Of a stretch of 64,000 bases of DNA, positions 34,201-46,900 are shown one piece after another (the first letter of the stretch is position 1; every line of letters starts with the position of its first letter). The translations under genes were made by a program, and so were the position numbers. Where the stretch lies: contig CM046869.1 in assembly GCA_025617745.1 (NCBI GenBank), forward strand, positions 11,179,168 through 11,243,167, written 5' to 3'. The stretch comes from Heliocidaris erythrogramma (taxonomy: Eukaryota > Echinodermata > Echinoidea > Camarodonta > Echinometridae). The notes under the pieces are model-generated. The model was given only the letters and a program-made list of their open reading frames with translations, was not told the origin of the DNA and searched no databases.

Positions 34201-37200
34201 TTTTTTCAACATTCAATTGTGTCCAATGTTCTTGTAAAAAATCATATAAGTCATGTATTTTTATCAAATTCATTGTTGTGGTGAATAATTATTCTATTAT
34301 TGGTTTCTATTTCTTCGATTTGAAAGAGGGTTTGGGCCAGCAGGGTCATAATATTAAACACCATCAGCCTGCTCTTTGTCTCCCCCGTCACTCGCCTCCC
34401 TAAAAACCGCTACCATGTACACAGATCAGCGGCTTGCTCGTCCCAAAACTTCTGTATTGCAAGATATCGTGCTCTTTCAACTTTCTCGGTCCTTGAAATC
34501 TTCCGTCTTTTACGTCCATTCCCTTACAGTAAATTCAAAGTTTGACAGCTAAAATACAGTAATGATGATGTGATTTTTTTTAGGAAGCTTAGAAGTGAAA
34601 TAAAATCAAGTTCTAAAGCCGCGGGAGCTAGCTATAGCCACTGCGCTTGTGAGGGCTAGCTTGCTAGCACGAGCAGCAGTACAGTGCATGCACACCATGC
34701 ATAATAACACTGCACTGTTAACATGCATTGAGAATGACTATGTACACGCACTGCATCTCTGGGGTTGTACTCTAGTGGACGTGAGATGGCGCTACACAAC
34801 GTGGTACCCCGGGGTACAACGCTACACCGGGGTACCGCGTGGTGCATCAAATATCTTCTGTTAATGATTTTTAAAGATTTTTAAAGATTTTTAGAATCTT
34901 GAACAAGAACAGTCTGATCATTCCTAGATTAGTTGCAGGAGATGGCTACATACAGCCATTGTATACTAGCCAGCTAAAATTGTTTTCAGAATTCTCGATA
35001 GGCCTACACCCTCAAGGTTGTTTCCGTTCAAGACCTGCACATTTTGTGGGTTGGGTTAAGCATTTCAGAGATATAAGGTTGAATATAATCTAGAAATTTG
35101 ATGACATTATGCATGATTAATTTGATTCAGCGACAGAAATGTGAAATGGGGCTACATCATCCCCTGTATATGAGTCTTATGCGTGATAGAATAGCTATAA
35201 CTATAGTTTTCAATTTTTTCATTAAGTTCAACTGCCTCAACAATTGTGTTGATCAGGCATGGTGATTCAAGAGACTTACATACAATGTATCTCTGAACAT
35301 AGTGCAACATACCCAGAACTACATTGATTTTTAGATGCCACAGTCAGAAAGTGTTAGTGATTGCTCTTCAAATTGGCACTCTGTCCTTTGCACTACTGAT
35401 CAATAGGATAAGTGTGGACTCTCCCTGCCTACACAGTGAATGGTGACCCCTAATATGTCCTCATACTCTGTGTGTGTGTCTTAGTGGTTGTGTGTGGTAA
35501 ATACTGCACAAGCTTGCTCTATTGATTTGTGTGTGTGTGAGATACATCTACATGTACAAAATCTACAGGCATGCACAATTCAGTATGGACTCTTGGATAC
35601 AGATTAGACTTAGTTGCCAGTATGTATGCACAATCTTATGTACTCTACTCCTTAGTTATACTCTAATGAAAATAATATTTCACCATGACTCATTTCCTAA
35701 CGAAATGTAATTAGCGTACACATTGTGCAAATAATCCATGAATCAACTTTCATATTAACAACATACATGTAGTTTGCAGTTTAAAGTATTACAATTCAAC
35801 AGTTGCTTCAACTACATGTAGGCCTAATTCTTGATGATGTGCACATCTAACTGACATGATCTCAAAATTTGATAGAAGTATGAATTTATGAACCTTTTTT
35901 TTTCTTTTTATTGAAAACATATCCAAATTTATTTGACTGCTAGCATTTCTGTTTATGCGTAGTGATATGGTTATCATTTGCAAATAAACAAAAAAATCAT
36001 TGATTTTTTTTTTTTTGCCTGTAGTCATGACAGTCTTGTAAGTTTTATAAAGATGCTTAATTTACCCAGTTTGTACCCATCAAGGAAAACAAATTCTGGA
36101 AAAGCAAAAGGTAAAGTCCACTTCAACTGGCAACATTGCTATTTTTATCTCACTGCTTTAGCAAATTGTAAACAAAAATTAACTTGTGCTGTGGACTACG
36201 TGTTGCCAACTTGAGAATATGTATGCTTATTTTTCTATTGATATTCCTCATTCACATTTCAAATATTTTATCTTTATCACCACAAAAAAAAAATGATCCA
36301 CATTGATGTCGTAGTGCACTATTGTAAAGTGCTAGGGAATCAGATACTGAAAAACCAGAAAATTCAGCCCGCATTTAATGTTCGCTAATGTCTTGAACGG
36401 TTCATATTTGCGAAAGTTTCATGCCACTTAATCATTGAATCATAATTGACATAACACAAAATTTCTGCAAATCGAGAACATTTCTGGTTTTGCACACAAG
36501 CGTCAAATAAAACTATTACATGATGATTAAAGGTGCATGCTGAAAATAATACAATTTTCAGCATTTCTTGGCTAATTTTCCAATGACCATGAATCAAAGG
36601 TCTGGGTCATCATCTTAGGCGCTATCAAATTTGAAGAAAAAAAAAATTCATTCACATACAGACTTTAGCACCAATATTGACCAAGCCACTTCTGCCATAT
36701 TGTCCCGTTCAACATATCGAGGTGGAAAAGTTTTTTGTTTGGGGGTCTACAATTTTGTATCCCTAGATTCTCTTAAATTTACATATAAGTAAAATGATAT
36801 GAGAGATTTGCAATTTACTTCACTCCTCTTTTGACATCATCAACTTTGTCTCGAACAACTTATTTTATATTGTACTGGACACAAGAATGCAGTTATTGCT
36901 TCAGCCCACTTTTAAACATAAATTTTCACTTTGGAATATAGATTTGAAGTATGTAACTAGGATTAGCTGTAACTAGGATTCAACACGCAAGACACATGTT
37001 TAACTGTAAGTGCGTAGAAGTTGTCCCGTACGACATTTTTCATATTTCAATACATATTGCCATTTTTATCATATGTGGAAGTTTCAAACTTCTTATTCTA
37101 ATGGTTTTTATTAGATCGTGTCCATTTAAGAAGAAACACTTTGAGTTTGATCATATTAATGGACCAGTTCTAGAGATATTAATCTCGCGATTGACATTTT

Positions 37201-40200
37201 CAACAATAGAGGTGTATTGAAGTCTTCTTTGATACCTAGACTGTCCATTAAGTGCAATTTCATTAATATTTTTCAATGCAACTCATTTAATTTTGTGCAT
37301 AAACTGAAATTTGAAGAAAATCATTTTTTCTTTGTTCCCTACAACATATGATAATTTCAGCTTTATCTTACGAAGAAAAGTACCAGTAAATTCATAGTTG
37401 GTTGTTATATCTTTATTTTAAAAAAATTATCCTCTTTTAGATGATGCCACATTTGTGATGATAAAGCCTGGGATGATTGAACTAAAACAATTATAAATCA
37501 GCAATGCAAAAATGATTTTTTTTTTTTTTCTTTTTTTTTTTGGTCTGGACTCGAGCACATACTTGAATTGGCATACGGTGTGATCATCTGGAAGGACATT
37601 GGGGCTATTTTTTGCAAAAGCAAGATATAGGCGCCGATTTCTGACGGCGGTGGCGGCGACGGCAGTAAACGTGTCATTTGAGGATCATACAATAAAGAAG
37701 GAATATGATTAGCCTGTTCATGGATGTGTTGTGGACGTTCCTATTCTACCACATCGTTGTACTTCATACAGCAACAGCTCAAGCTTCAACAAAAGTCTGA
37801 AGAAGCTTGCAACACAGCAAGCAAAAGCTTACCACAACAAGTACTTTTTTTACTGATTGTGAAGAAAAGAAGTAATCAGATGATCCTCATTAGTGAAAAA
37901 AATGCTATTTACACTACCCCCCAAATATATATATATATATATAGAAAGAAAACTGCTAAAAGCGTTTGTAATGCATTGTGGCCAATTTTATATTTACACT
38001 CAAATTTTCGGCGCTCCCTGGCGTCTTCTTCAGGAGAACAATAAATGATAAGGTATCATACAAATAATTGAAATAGTTATAGTTCTAGCGCGCGCATCCT
38101 CAGTCAGATATAGGTTGCTTAGAAACAGTCTCTCTGGCGATCTGACTGGGGATGCGCGCGCTTTACAAAAAAATGATGGATATAATTATGTAGATGAGAA
38201 AAGAGTAATGTGCGCGCTTCATTATTACATAATCTACGTAATTTACATAATAATACACAAAATCCCAAGTGGTATTAGCGGCAAAGATTCAAAATAATAG
38301 TATTGAAACAAAGAAGGAGAATTGATACCAAATCATTAATAAAGAACATGTGACTGAAAAGATACAAAAAAAACTTAGCGAAAATATGTAAATCCATTCA
38401 ATTTGTTTGAGCCGATACGTGAAACCTTAACATATATATATATATAGCGAGAGAGGTGTGGATGTGTGTATCGTTCGGTTGAACCATGTTAAATTTAGAT
38501 ATGTGAACAGATAATGATGGAACGGAATGAAGCAGGTCACTCGGTTAATTTACAAGCTTTCGGCTCCTGGCCTCCTTCAAGTTTATTTGCTAAATCAAAC
38601 AGAATGAAACAAATAATAATAATAATAATAAGCAACTTAACAAAACTAAAGACAACAGAACAGAATTGTCATAAAGTTGGCAACATAAATCAAAAGGAGT
38701 ATTAAAGTGATATTGAAAAGATGTTACTCGCCAAAGCAAAACTAAAAACAACAGAACAGAATTATAAAAATGGCAACATAAATCAACATAAATGAAATTG
38801 AAGAGATGTTACTCGGCAGGAGTAAGTGAAATAACGAAAATGGAACTTAATAGAAACAAAAGTGAGCAAAGTAAGCAATTACCTGACTTTTAAGGTCGAA
38901 GCAAATATATATATGTTGTCTCGTGTGTAAAGTGTAGATGTTCAGTGTAATAATAGTTACATGTAATACGGATGTCACGTAGAGGGCGTTTACTGCACAA
39001 GGTAGTAAATGGGTGCGTCCGACCGGAGCAAGGTAAAAGAAGGGGGGGGGGGGGGCTTAGTGAAGTTCCAGTGTTGGAGGGATGATTAGGCAAGACAATT
39101 CATTTTGTCTTTTTACTCTCTATATGCGTGCAATAGTCAAGTCAACTACGTGCCTGTCGTAACATACGTGTTTGTAAGGAGATATGGATAAAAGTATGAC
39201 AAAGAGGTGTAAAAAGAGTTAGGTTTATAATAAATGCATGTGTACACGTGCATTATTAGTGCACGAATACTGGTGCACAGATACTCACATACATTTGCAC
39301 CTACACCTGTGATATACGTATGGAACATGTACACGTATACATACTTGTATATTTGTATGTGAAATTATAAATATCCTACAATATACTACTACTACTACTC
39401 TACGCAGGGTCCTGCAAACCCAGCTAACAAAGAAACCCCAAGACAGACTTAACAAAGGTCTTAATGTCAAGAGCGTGTGGATCAGTGCCCCACTTCACAC
39501 CCCCGCCAACACTGGCCCTCTATCTTGATACTATCGAAGCCTCTTTAGAACCCCTCATTAATACTCGCCACAAAGACAACCTTACCAAAGCAGAAAGAGA
39601 AGCACTGACAAACCTGCGCAGCAATAATGATGTGATAATAAAACCGGCAGACAAAGGTTCAGCAGTAGTGATTCAAAATAGAGACAACTATTTAGCAGAA
39701 GGATTAAGACAACTAAATACACACACTTACGAAGTGAAACCAAGTGACCCCAACAGTGACCAAATTAAACTGATAAAATCAGCTATTCTTGAAACAGATT
39801 TTCAAGCATATATCAAAAAGAAACTAATCCTCCCCAAACCTTCTTGTCCTCAAATGTATTTTCTACCCAAGTTCCACAAAGTAGGAAGTCCAGGTCGCCC
39901 CATAGTGTCTGGCTGTAGCTGCCCTACCGTTCAAGTTTCCAAACTTCTTGATACTATGCTACGCCCTCTTGTGGCACAGAGTAGATCATACATCCAAGAT
40001 ACCACCGATTTCCTCCGTCACGTAACGAGAATCAATGACGAGGGTCCCCTACCAGACAACACCATTCTAGTTTCCGCTGATGTTTCATCGTTACACACCA
40101 ACATACCTCACAACGAAGGCCTAATCGCTTGCTCCAAGGCTCTCGATGCCCGCATCACACGAAATCCTCCCACACATCAGTTAGTTCGTCTACTGGAACT

Positions 40201-42455
40201 TGTCCTAAAACTAAACAGTTTTCAGTTTAATGACAACTTCTACCTCCAAATAGAAGGAACGGCTATGGGGACTCCTGTGGCTCCCTCTTATGCGAACATT
40301 TTCATGACCGACCTAGAAAACATGCATCCCCCCTAAAACCACTACGCCAGTCTTGGCGCAGATATATAGATGTGAACTTTCTATGGGCTGGAAATCAAGA
40401 ATTCCTACAAGATTTCATTAACTATGCAAATTCCTTTCACCCTACGATAAAATTTACTTTCGAGTCATCCCAACATTAGGTCCTGTTTTTAGACACTCTA
40501 CTTTATATTAAAGACCTCAGCCTGACCGAATTTTGAAATATACACTTTATTCATCCACGGGGAGCTATATACTTTCTGAACAAATTGAAACCAACTTCAT
40601 GAGATTCCGTTTCCTGTGGAATGAGTAACAGCGTCCTGAATGTTGAGCCCCGGTGGTTTTTCTGACGAGGGCCCCGTCTCTGAGGAACGCTACTTTGCGG
40701 GGGGTGAAAATTTGATGACGACATATCGTGTAGACGCACTCGGAGCTGTATACATGACATGTCGTCACACGTCTAGCGACCCCCTGCAGTTTCCTCTCTT
40801 GTTACGCAATAGGGAGGGGGCGGACCAAAAAAAATTATCTTTTTTATTTTTTATTTTTTATGGATAAACGGAGACGAAAATTTATGAATACCCAGGGTAA
40901 TTATATTCTTTGTTTACTAAGCTTTACGTCAATATATGGTTGTTTTGGGTCAGGCTGAGGTCTTTAAGGATCATGTACTCCACACCTCCCTCCACACTAA
41001 ACCCACAGATAGCCATGCATACCTTATCCCACAATCATGTCACCCACCCCACACCTTTTCTGGAATCCCATACAGCCAAACACTTGATCCTTGAGAGACT
41101 TACTCGTAACAGCTTGGATCCCTCACATACCAACCCCTGACCGCCCCATCACATAGGCCCACTAAATGCGACGCGCGTAAATGTTGCATTTGTCCATTCA
41201 TCAACGAATCAGATCACTTTGTAAGTACAGTCACCGGACAAAAATTTCCCATCAACCAATATATTCACTGCAAATCCAATTACGTAGTATACCTCATCCC
41301 ATGCAAAAGCTGCAAAAAACAATACGTGGGTAAAACTACCACCACACTCTACACACGAATGAACAACACCAGGTCGGACATCAAAAAATACAAGACCAGT
41401 AGACGCAAAGATATTCCCATCGCCGCTCACTTCAGCAGAGACAACCACACTATTGAAGACATGCAAGTCACAGGTATAGAACTAATCCGTAATAAAGATG
41501 CATCAGTCATACTCAAAAGGGAATCCTTCTGGATTATCAAACTTAAAACCCTCACCCCCAACGGAATCAATGTAGATGAATAAACCGAATACATATCTCT
41601 GCACAAAATCAGGACAACCTACTCTTGATTTTCATGTTTCTGTCCTGTTTTGGCTATTGTAGCCTCGCCCGCCTCTCTTTCCCTCGTTTGCTCAACTAGA
41701 TATCTCAACTCCACATCTCTCCTCTCTCTCTCTCTCTCTTTCTCACTTCCTCACTTCCTCACTTACAATCATCATAGTACTTTTCCAGAGGTAGGCACAT
41801 ATTAAAATGTATGATCAGAGACATGATTTTACGTACATTATGTATGTGGGTATAATCATACACAGTACACTCTAGTAATTGTTTATTATGTATAATCATG
41901 TGAAAATATTTGTGTGCGTCAATATATGAATATATGTATATATATATATATATTTATGTATGATATGTTACCATATAATTTCATATACAAATGTACAAAC
42001 GTGTGTACGTGTACAAATATCCGTACGTATATCGCAGATCGTCAATATATATTTATGTATGTATATTTGCTTCGACCTTAAAAGTCAGGTAATTGTTTAC
42101 TTTGCTCACTTTTGTTTCTATTGAGTTCCATTTTCGTTATTTCACTTACTCCTGCCGAGTAACATCTCTTCAATTTCACTTATGTTGATTTATGTTGCCA
42201 TTTTTATGATAATTCTGTTCTGTTGTTTTTAGTTTTGCTCTTGCGAGTAACATCTTTTCAATATCACTTACTCCTTTTGATTTATGTTGCCAACTTTATG
42301 ACAATTCTGTTCTGTTTTTAGTTTTGTTAAGTTGCTTATTATTATTATTTGTTTCATTCTGTTTGATTTAGCAAATAAACTTGAAGAAGGCCAGGAGCCG
42401 AGAGCTTGTAAATTAACCGAGTGACCTGCTTCATTCCATTCCATCATTATCTGTT

Positions 42456-42500
<45 letters not shown>

Positions 42501-43907
42501 AAAGTGTTCTGCGTCGGTTTAGGTAAACTATACGTAGAAAAGACAAATATAAATTAAAAAACCGTAGAGATGCCATCTCTACGGTTTTTTAATTTATATT
42601 TATATATATATATATATATATATACAGTTAACAACAAAATTATTTATACCCCTTGGAAAATTCTAGTTTTGTGCATTTTTCCTAAAAATGAATGGTTAAC
42701 TGAATTAATTGCACATCACTTGAATACATTTAGTTATCATCTGCAAATGAATGCTGTTTCTGGTTTCACCTCATTTGCATAACAATAGAAAAGGTGAATT
42801 ATCCAAACTGGGTGATGTTCAAAATTATTCATACCCTTGGTGATGTATTGACTTTGTCAATCAGTATGAATCCAGTCCTTGTGATTAATGCTCGTAACAC
42901 TTTCTTCACACTGTCACAATGCTTCTGCAGGTCTCTACTGAGATATCAGGCCAATACCTGGTCTCCAATGGCCCAATCTCCTTGAGGATGTTGTCCACAC
43001 ATGCCATCACCTGGTCTTCAGGGGATTCGATGGATTTAAAGCAGATTTTGTGTTTGCAGGTGGTGTAGTTTTAGACGTCATGAGGATAGGACTATGATAT
43101 TGATATTTTCGTTAATATTCCTTACATTTTAATGACAATACTGTATCTAAGTTGAAACAAAGCACTCTTCCTGGAGAGACTTCCCTAGAGGCATTCACTG
43201 TTGCACTGTCAAGGGAAGGTATTTCCTGATACTTTTGTTCCATTATTATTAAGAATGTTTAGGGAGGCCATGGTAGTTGTCTAAAGGTTGGATGGTGCCA
43301 ATTTTATCAGTTTATTCAGTTACACTGATTGACACATTTTTGATATGGACACCTGCAAGTGGGTACTCTAGTGAAGCTTAAAATACTGATCTTTATGTTC
43401 CAGTGCACTGTCAAAGTGGTAGCATTTTGTGCACTGCAGCTGGTAACATGGAGGGCATATGGTATAAATTTGGTTTGTACATTCATTTTGATATCAAGGA
43501 TTGTAGCTTTCATACCAAATATAAAAATAATATACCATATGAAGATTGATATACAGTAACAGTCAATGTGGGATGTGTATGGTACACAAAGGTTACATAC
43601 TGTTATTCATGGTGACCTGAAGGTCAGTTGAAGGCATGTGTGGACACATCCTCAAGGAGATTGAGCCATTGGAGAACAGGTACTGGCCTGATCCAAAGGC
43701 TGCTGAAAAAGCCCTATTATGAAAAACAAACCTTTTGGGGTTAAAAATAAGCCCGCCCCCCCCCCCCCCCCACCTCCTTCCGATCCTCAGGAGGACCAAG
43801 AGTATTCAACAGGGGCAGGGATTGGTTGTATGAGTAAGTAAACACTGAAAATCAAATCAAAATATGCTTTCAATGCCCCCCTCCCCTCCCCCCCCCCAAA
43901 AAAAAAA

Positions 43908-43938
<31 letters not shown>

Positions 43939-46900
43939 AAAATAAAAAATAAAAAATACAATTTTTTTTGTTCTTATCAGTATGACAGACTTCCATTATG
44001 TTTCTATTATGGACATGAGATGTATATGTATTCTTTGAAGAACTTGACAGAACAAAAAGTAGGCATTCATACATTTTCTTCATAATTGCATTTATACATG
44101 TATATCAGCAGAAAGCTTAAAACCCCAAAAATAAAGTGTTTCTATTAGCATTGACACAAAAGTGGTAAGGTGAAATGAGCACAGTGAAGGTCGTACTTAT
44201 GGAAAGAAGTAATGGGGAAGGACCGCTGATGAAAATGGTCTGTCGAGTATGATGTAGGTGTATGGACGCACTGATCTTTACTGCACATTCATTAACATTA
44301 TATATTAAATATTCATGCAGTACTCGTGAAAGTGCTTCTGCGACAAAATATACTGCTCATAAATTTCGCGTTTACATTGTTTTATGCGTATTTTCTCCAC
44401 TTGTGCAATTTATCTTGCATACAATAAAGCCTGAACAATGAGTTTCTGGGCTTCTTTTCTTCTCTATCCCCCATAATTATCTAAATTTTAACATTTTCAT
44501 GATGCGTTTCGATCGCAATGCAGCGATGTTGGACAAGCCCTACTGTTGTACACATAAGGGAGCATAACTGCGTAAGGGAGTGAGTGATCGAGTAGCAGGC
44601 TGGTAACATTTTCATGGTAGTTTCAAGCATGATATAGCTAATACCACAATCATTGCGAATAAAATTTTTGTTTTCATTCATGCAAGTATTAACGACAGGT
44701 TTCTGAGATATATTTCTTCTTTATCCCTGTAATTATCTAAATTTTAACATTTTTGTGGCGCATTTCGATCGCAATGCAGCGATGTTTGGACAAGCTGTAA
44801 ACGTAAGAGTTGCATAGCCAGACATGTGTGAATGAGTGAGTGATTGAGTAGCAAACTGGACCAATATTTTCACGGTAGTTTCGGATATATAGGTCTAATA
44901 TCACAATCATAGCAAATAATAGATATATTTACAAAAAAATAATAATCCGCACATATTGCTAGAATGAATACAAAATTTTTATTTGCTATGATCATGATAT
45001 CAGGCCTATAATATGTCCCACAATTAGTATACATGAAAATATTCCAGCCTGCAACTCGATTTATATCAATTTGTGTCAATACTTGATAAAAGAATCTTTT
45101 TATTCTTGGGGTTTAAAGCTTTCTGATGACATAAATGTAATTATAAAGAAAATGTATGAATTTCTACTTTAAGTACAATAGTCAAAATATGATTAGACAA
45201 GCATGATTTTTTTTCTTCTTTCTTTGCTGTCTAGAGTACATGTACATGTATATTTTTTTTTAATGAAATTTCTAAACATCCCATAATAAATGGGAAAAAA
45301 ATGTATATAGATAAAATATATAGTCATCTAGGTGTACACGTAGTATACCAGCTTGTAGCATTTTGATGCCCTATCCAGGCACCTATTTAGGTCGACCAAA
45401 ATGCAGCTATGGAAGGTTAATGACCAGTGATGAGTTCAGTTTTTCAGTTGTCTATTCAAAATCAAAGTTAGTCAAAATGCTGATAACCCACTTTTGTTTT
45501 GCTTGTGGTGCTTTTTTGTTTGTTTCTTTTTGCTTGTCAGGGATTGTGTCCCTCTCACATATACTTCTTACACCCCTGTGTCAAAATGGAACAGGTTACC
45601 TTCGGAATGTGAAGTTGGTACATCAATTTCTCCGTAGTTTTACTTACTACAGTCGGGTACATTGTGAAAGGAGACCAATTAAAAGAATATTTTGTATGTA
45701 AACAAACTTTTAGGCATTTTACTCCCAGTGTTAAAGATCGTATGCTCGATCTGTAATGAAAAACACAAGTCAGAAAAAATTGGAAATGCCTAAAAAATGT
45801 GTTTACAAATTAAAAATTCCTCCCATCAAGCTTCTTTGTTTACTAATATTTTGTATTGTTGTTCTTTATGATTCAGAATCATACCCTAACCCTGCCCCCC
45901 CCCCCCCCCAAAAAAAAAAAGAAGCTATAAGAGACAAATATTTATGATTATTAAAATCATGAACAGAAAAAGACCGCATGGATAACTTCTGTACTAATCA
46001 AATTTTATGCTAGTGCATCACCAAGTCTACTCTCTATTCGCTATTTCCCATATTTCTGGTGCGATTTTGGTATTGGAAAAAGGAGTATACATAAAACAAT
46101 TGAGATGAATAGGAAAAGTGATTGGAAAAGTTCTTGTTGACATAATAATTTCTCCCATGAATCATGAAGACCCTTTCCATTTCTTATAATTATAATCAGT
46201 ATGATGTGCATCATTTCTTGGAAAAAAAATTGTCAAAAACATATTTTCAAGTTTTGTTTGTGTCAATAGATAGAGTTGCTATATATATCTATACAGAAGT
46301 AATGATGAAAGCTGATATTTTTATACTAAACTGGAACATTTTTGGTGTGACAACCAATCATTTAAATTCAACTTATTTTACTTGCCCTACAGTAGAGGGG
46401 TATAGGTTGCACCAGAATCATGTGCAATTTGTAATTTCCTTCTATTTTGTAAGTTCTTGGTTTTCCTTTCTTGCGATATGCAAATAAACAATTGGAAATT
46501 CGTTCAGTGATTCCACAAGATTGTTTTAAAAAACCAACCTTTTTTTTGGGGGGGGGGGGAGAATAGGCTCTAAATTGAGCAGTTAACAAATATCTGTAAT
46601 ACTGAAAATGTCATAAAACTGTTCAGGGTATTGAAACTGGCCTGAAATAGAGTTTCACTTTCCAATCCAAATGCCCTTGTGTATGTTCCCTTAGAAATCC
46701 ATGCAAGTGAACATGTTTATATGTACTTGCATTATTTTTGTACATGCGGATGCATTATTTTTTAAATTTCAGCATGGTAATTAAATGGTTTGAATGATGT
46801 CACATGATATTGTCTAGATTTGGTGAGTAATACACTGTGAATATGAAATGGAAACCATCAAAACATGGCATCATCATCCCCTATGCTGCAATTACCCTCA

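Larger units (their letters stand above)
38499..42462 (+). mobile_element. Penelope-like retroelement with inverted ~410 bp flanks
   Basis: 38499-38914 and 42056-42462 are inverted copies. Shared blocks include GAAGCAGGTCACTCGGTTAA, CTCCTGGCC next to TTCAAGTT/TTGAAGAAGG, and TACCTGACTTTTAAGGTCG. The central part encodes a reverse transcriptase and a GIY-YIG endonuclease on the plus strand. Inverted or tandem terminal repeats of this type are characteristic of Penelope-like elements. The copy sits in EHMT intron 1 in the sense orientation. Confidence 0.8.

Noticed and set aside
40650-40700. Hammerhead ribozyme at CTGACGAG...GAGGAAC
   Set aside because: The core is similar, but the base before GAA is G and stem II cannot close next to it; no convincing stem III.
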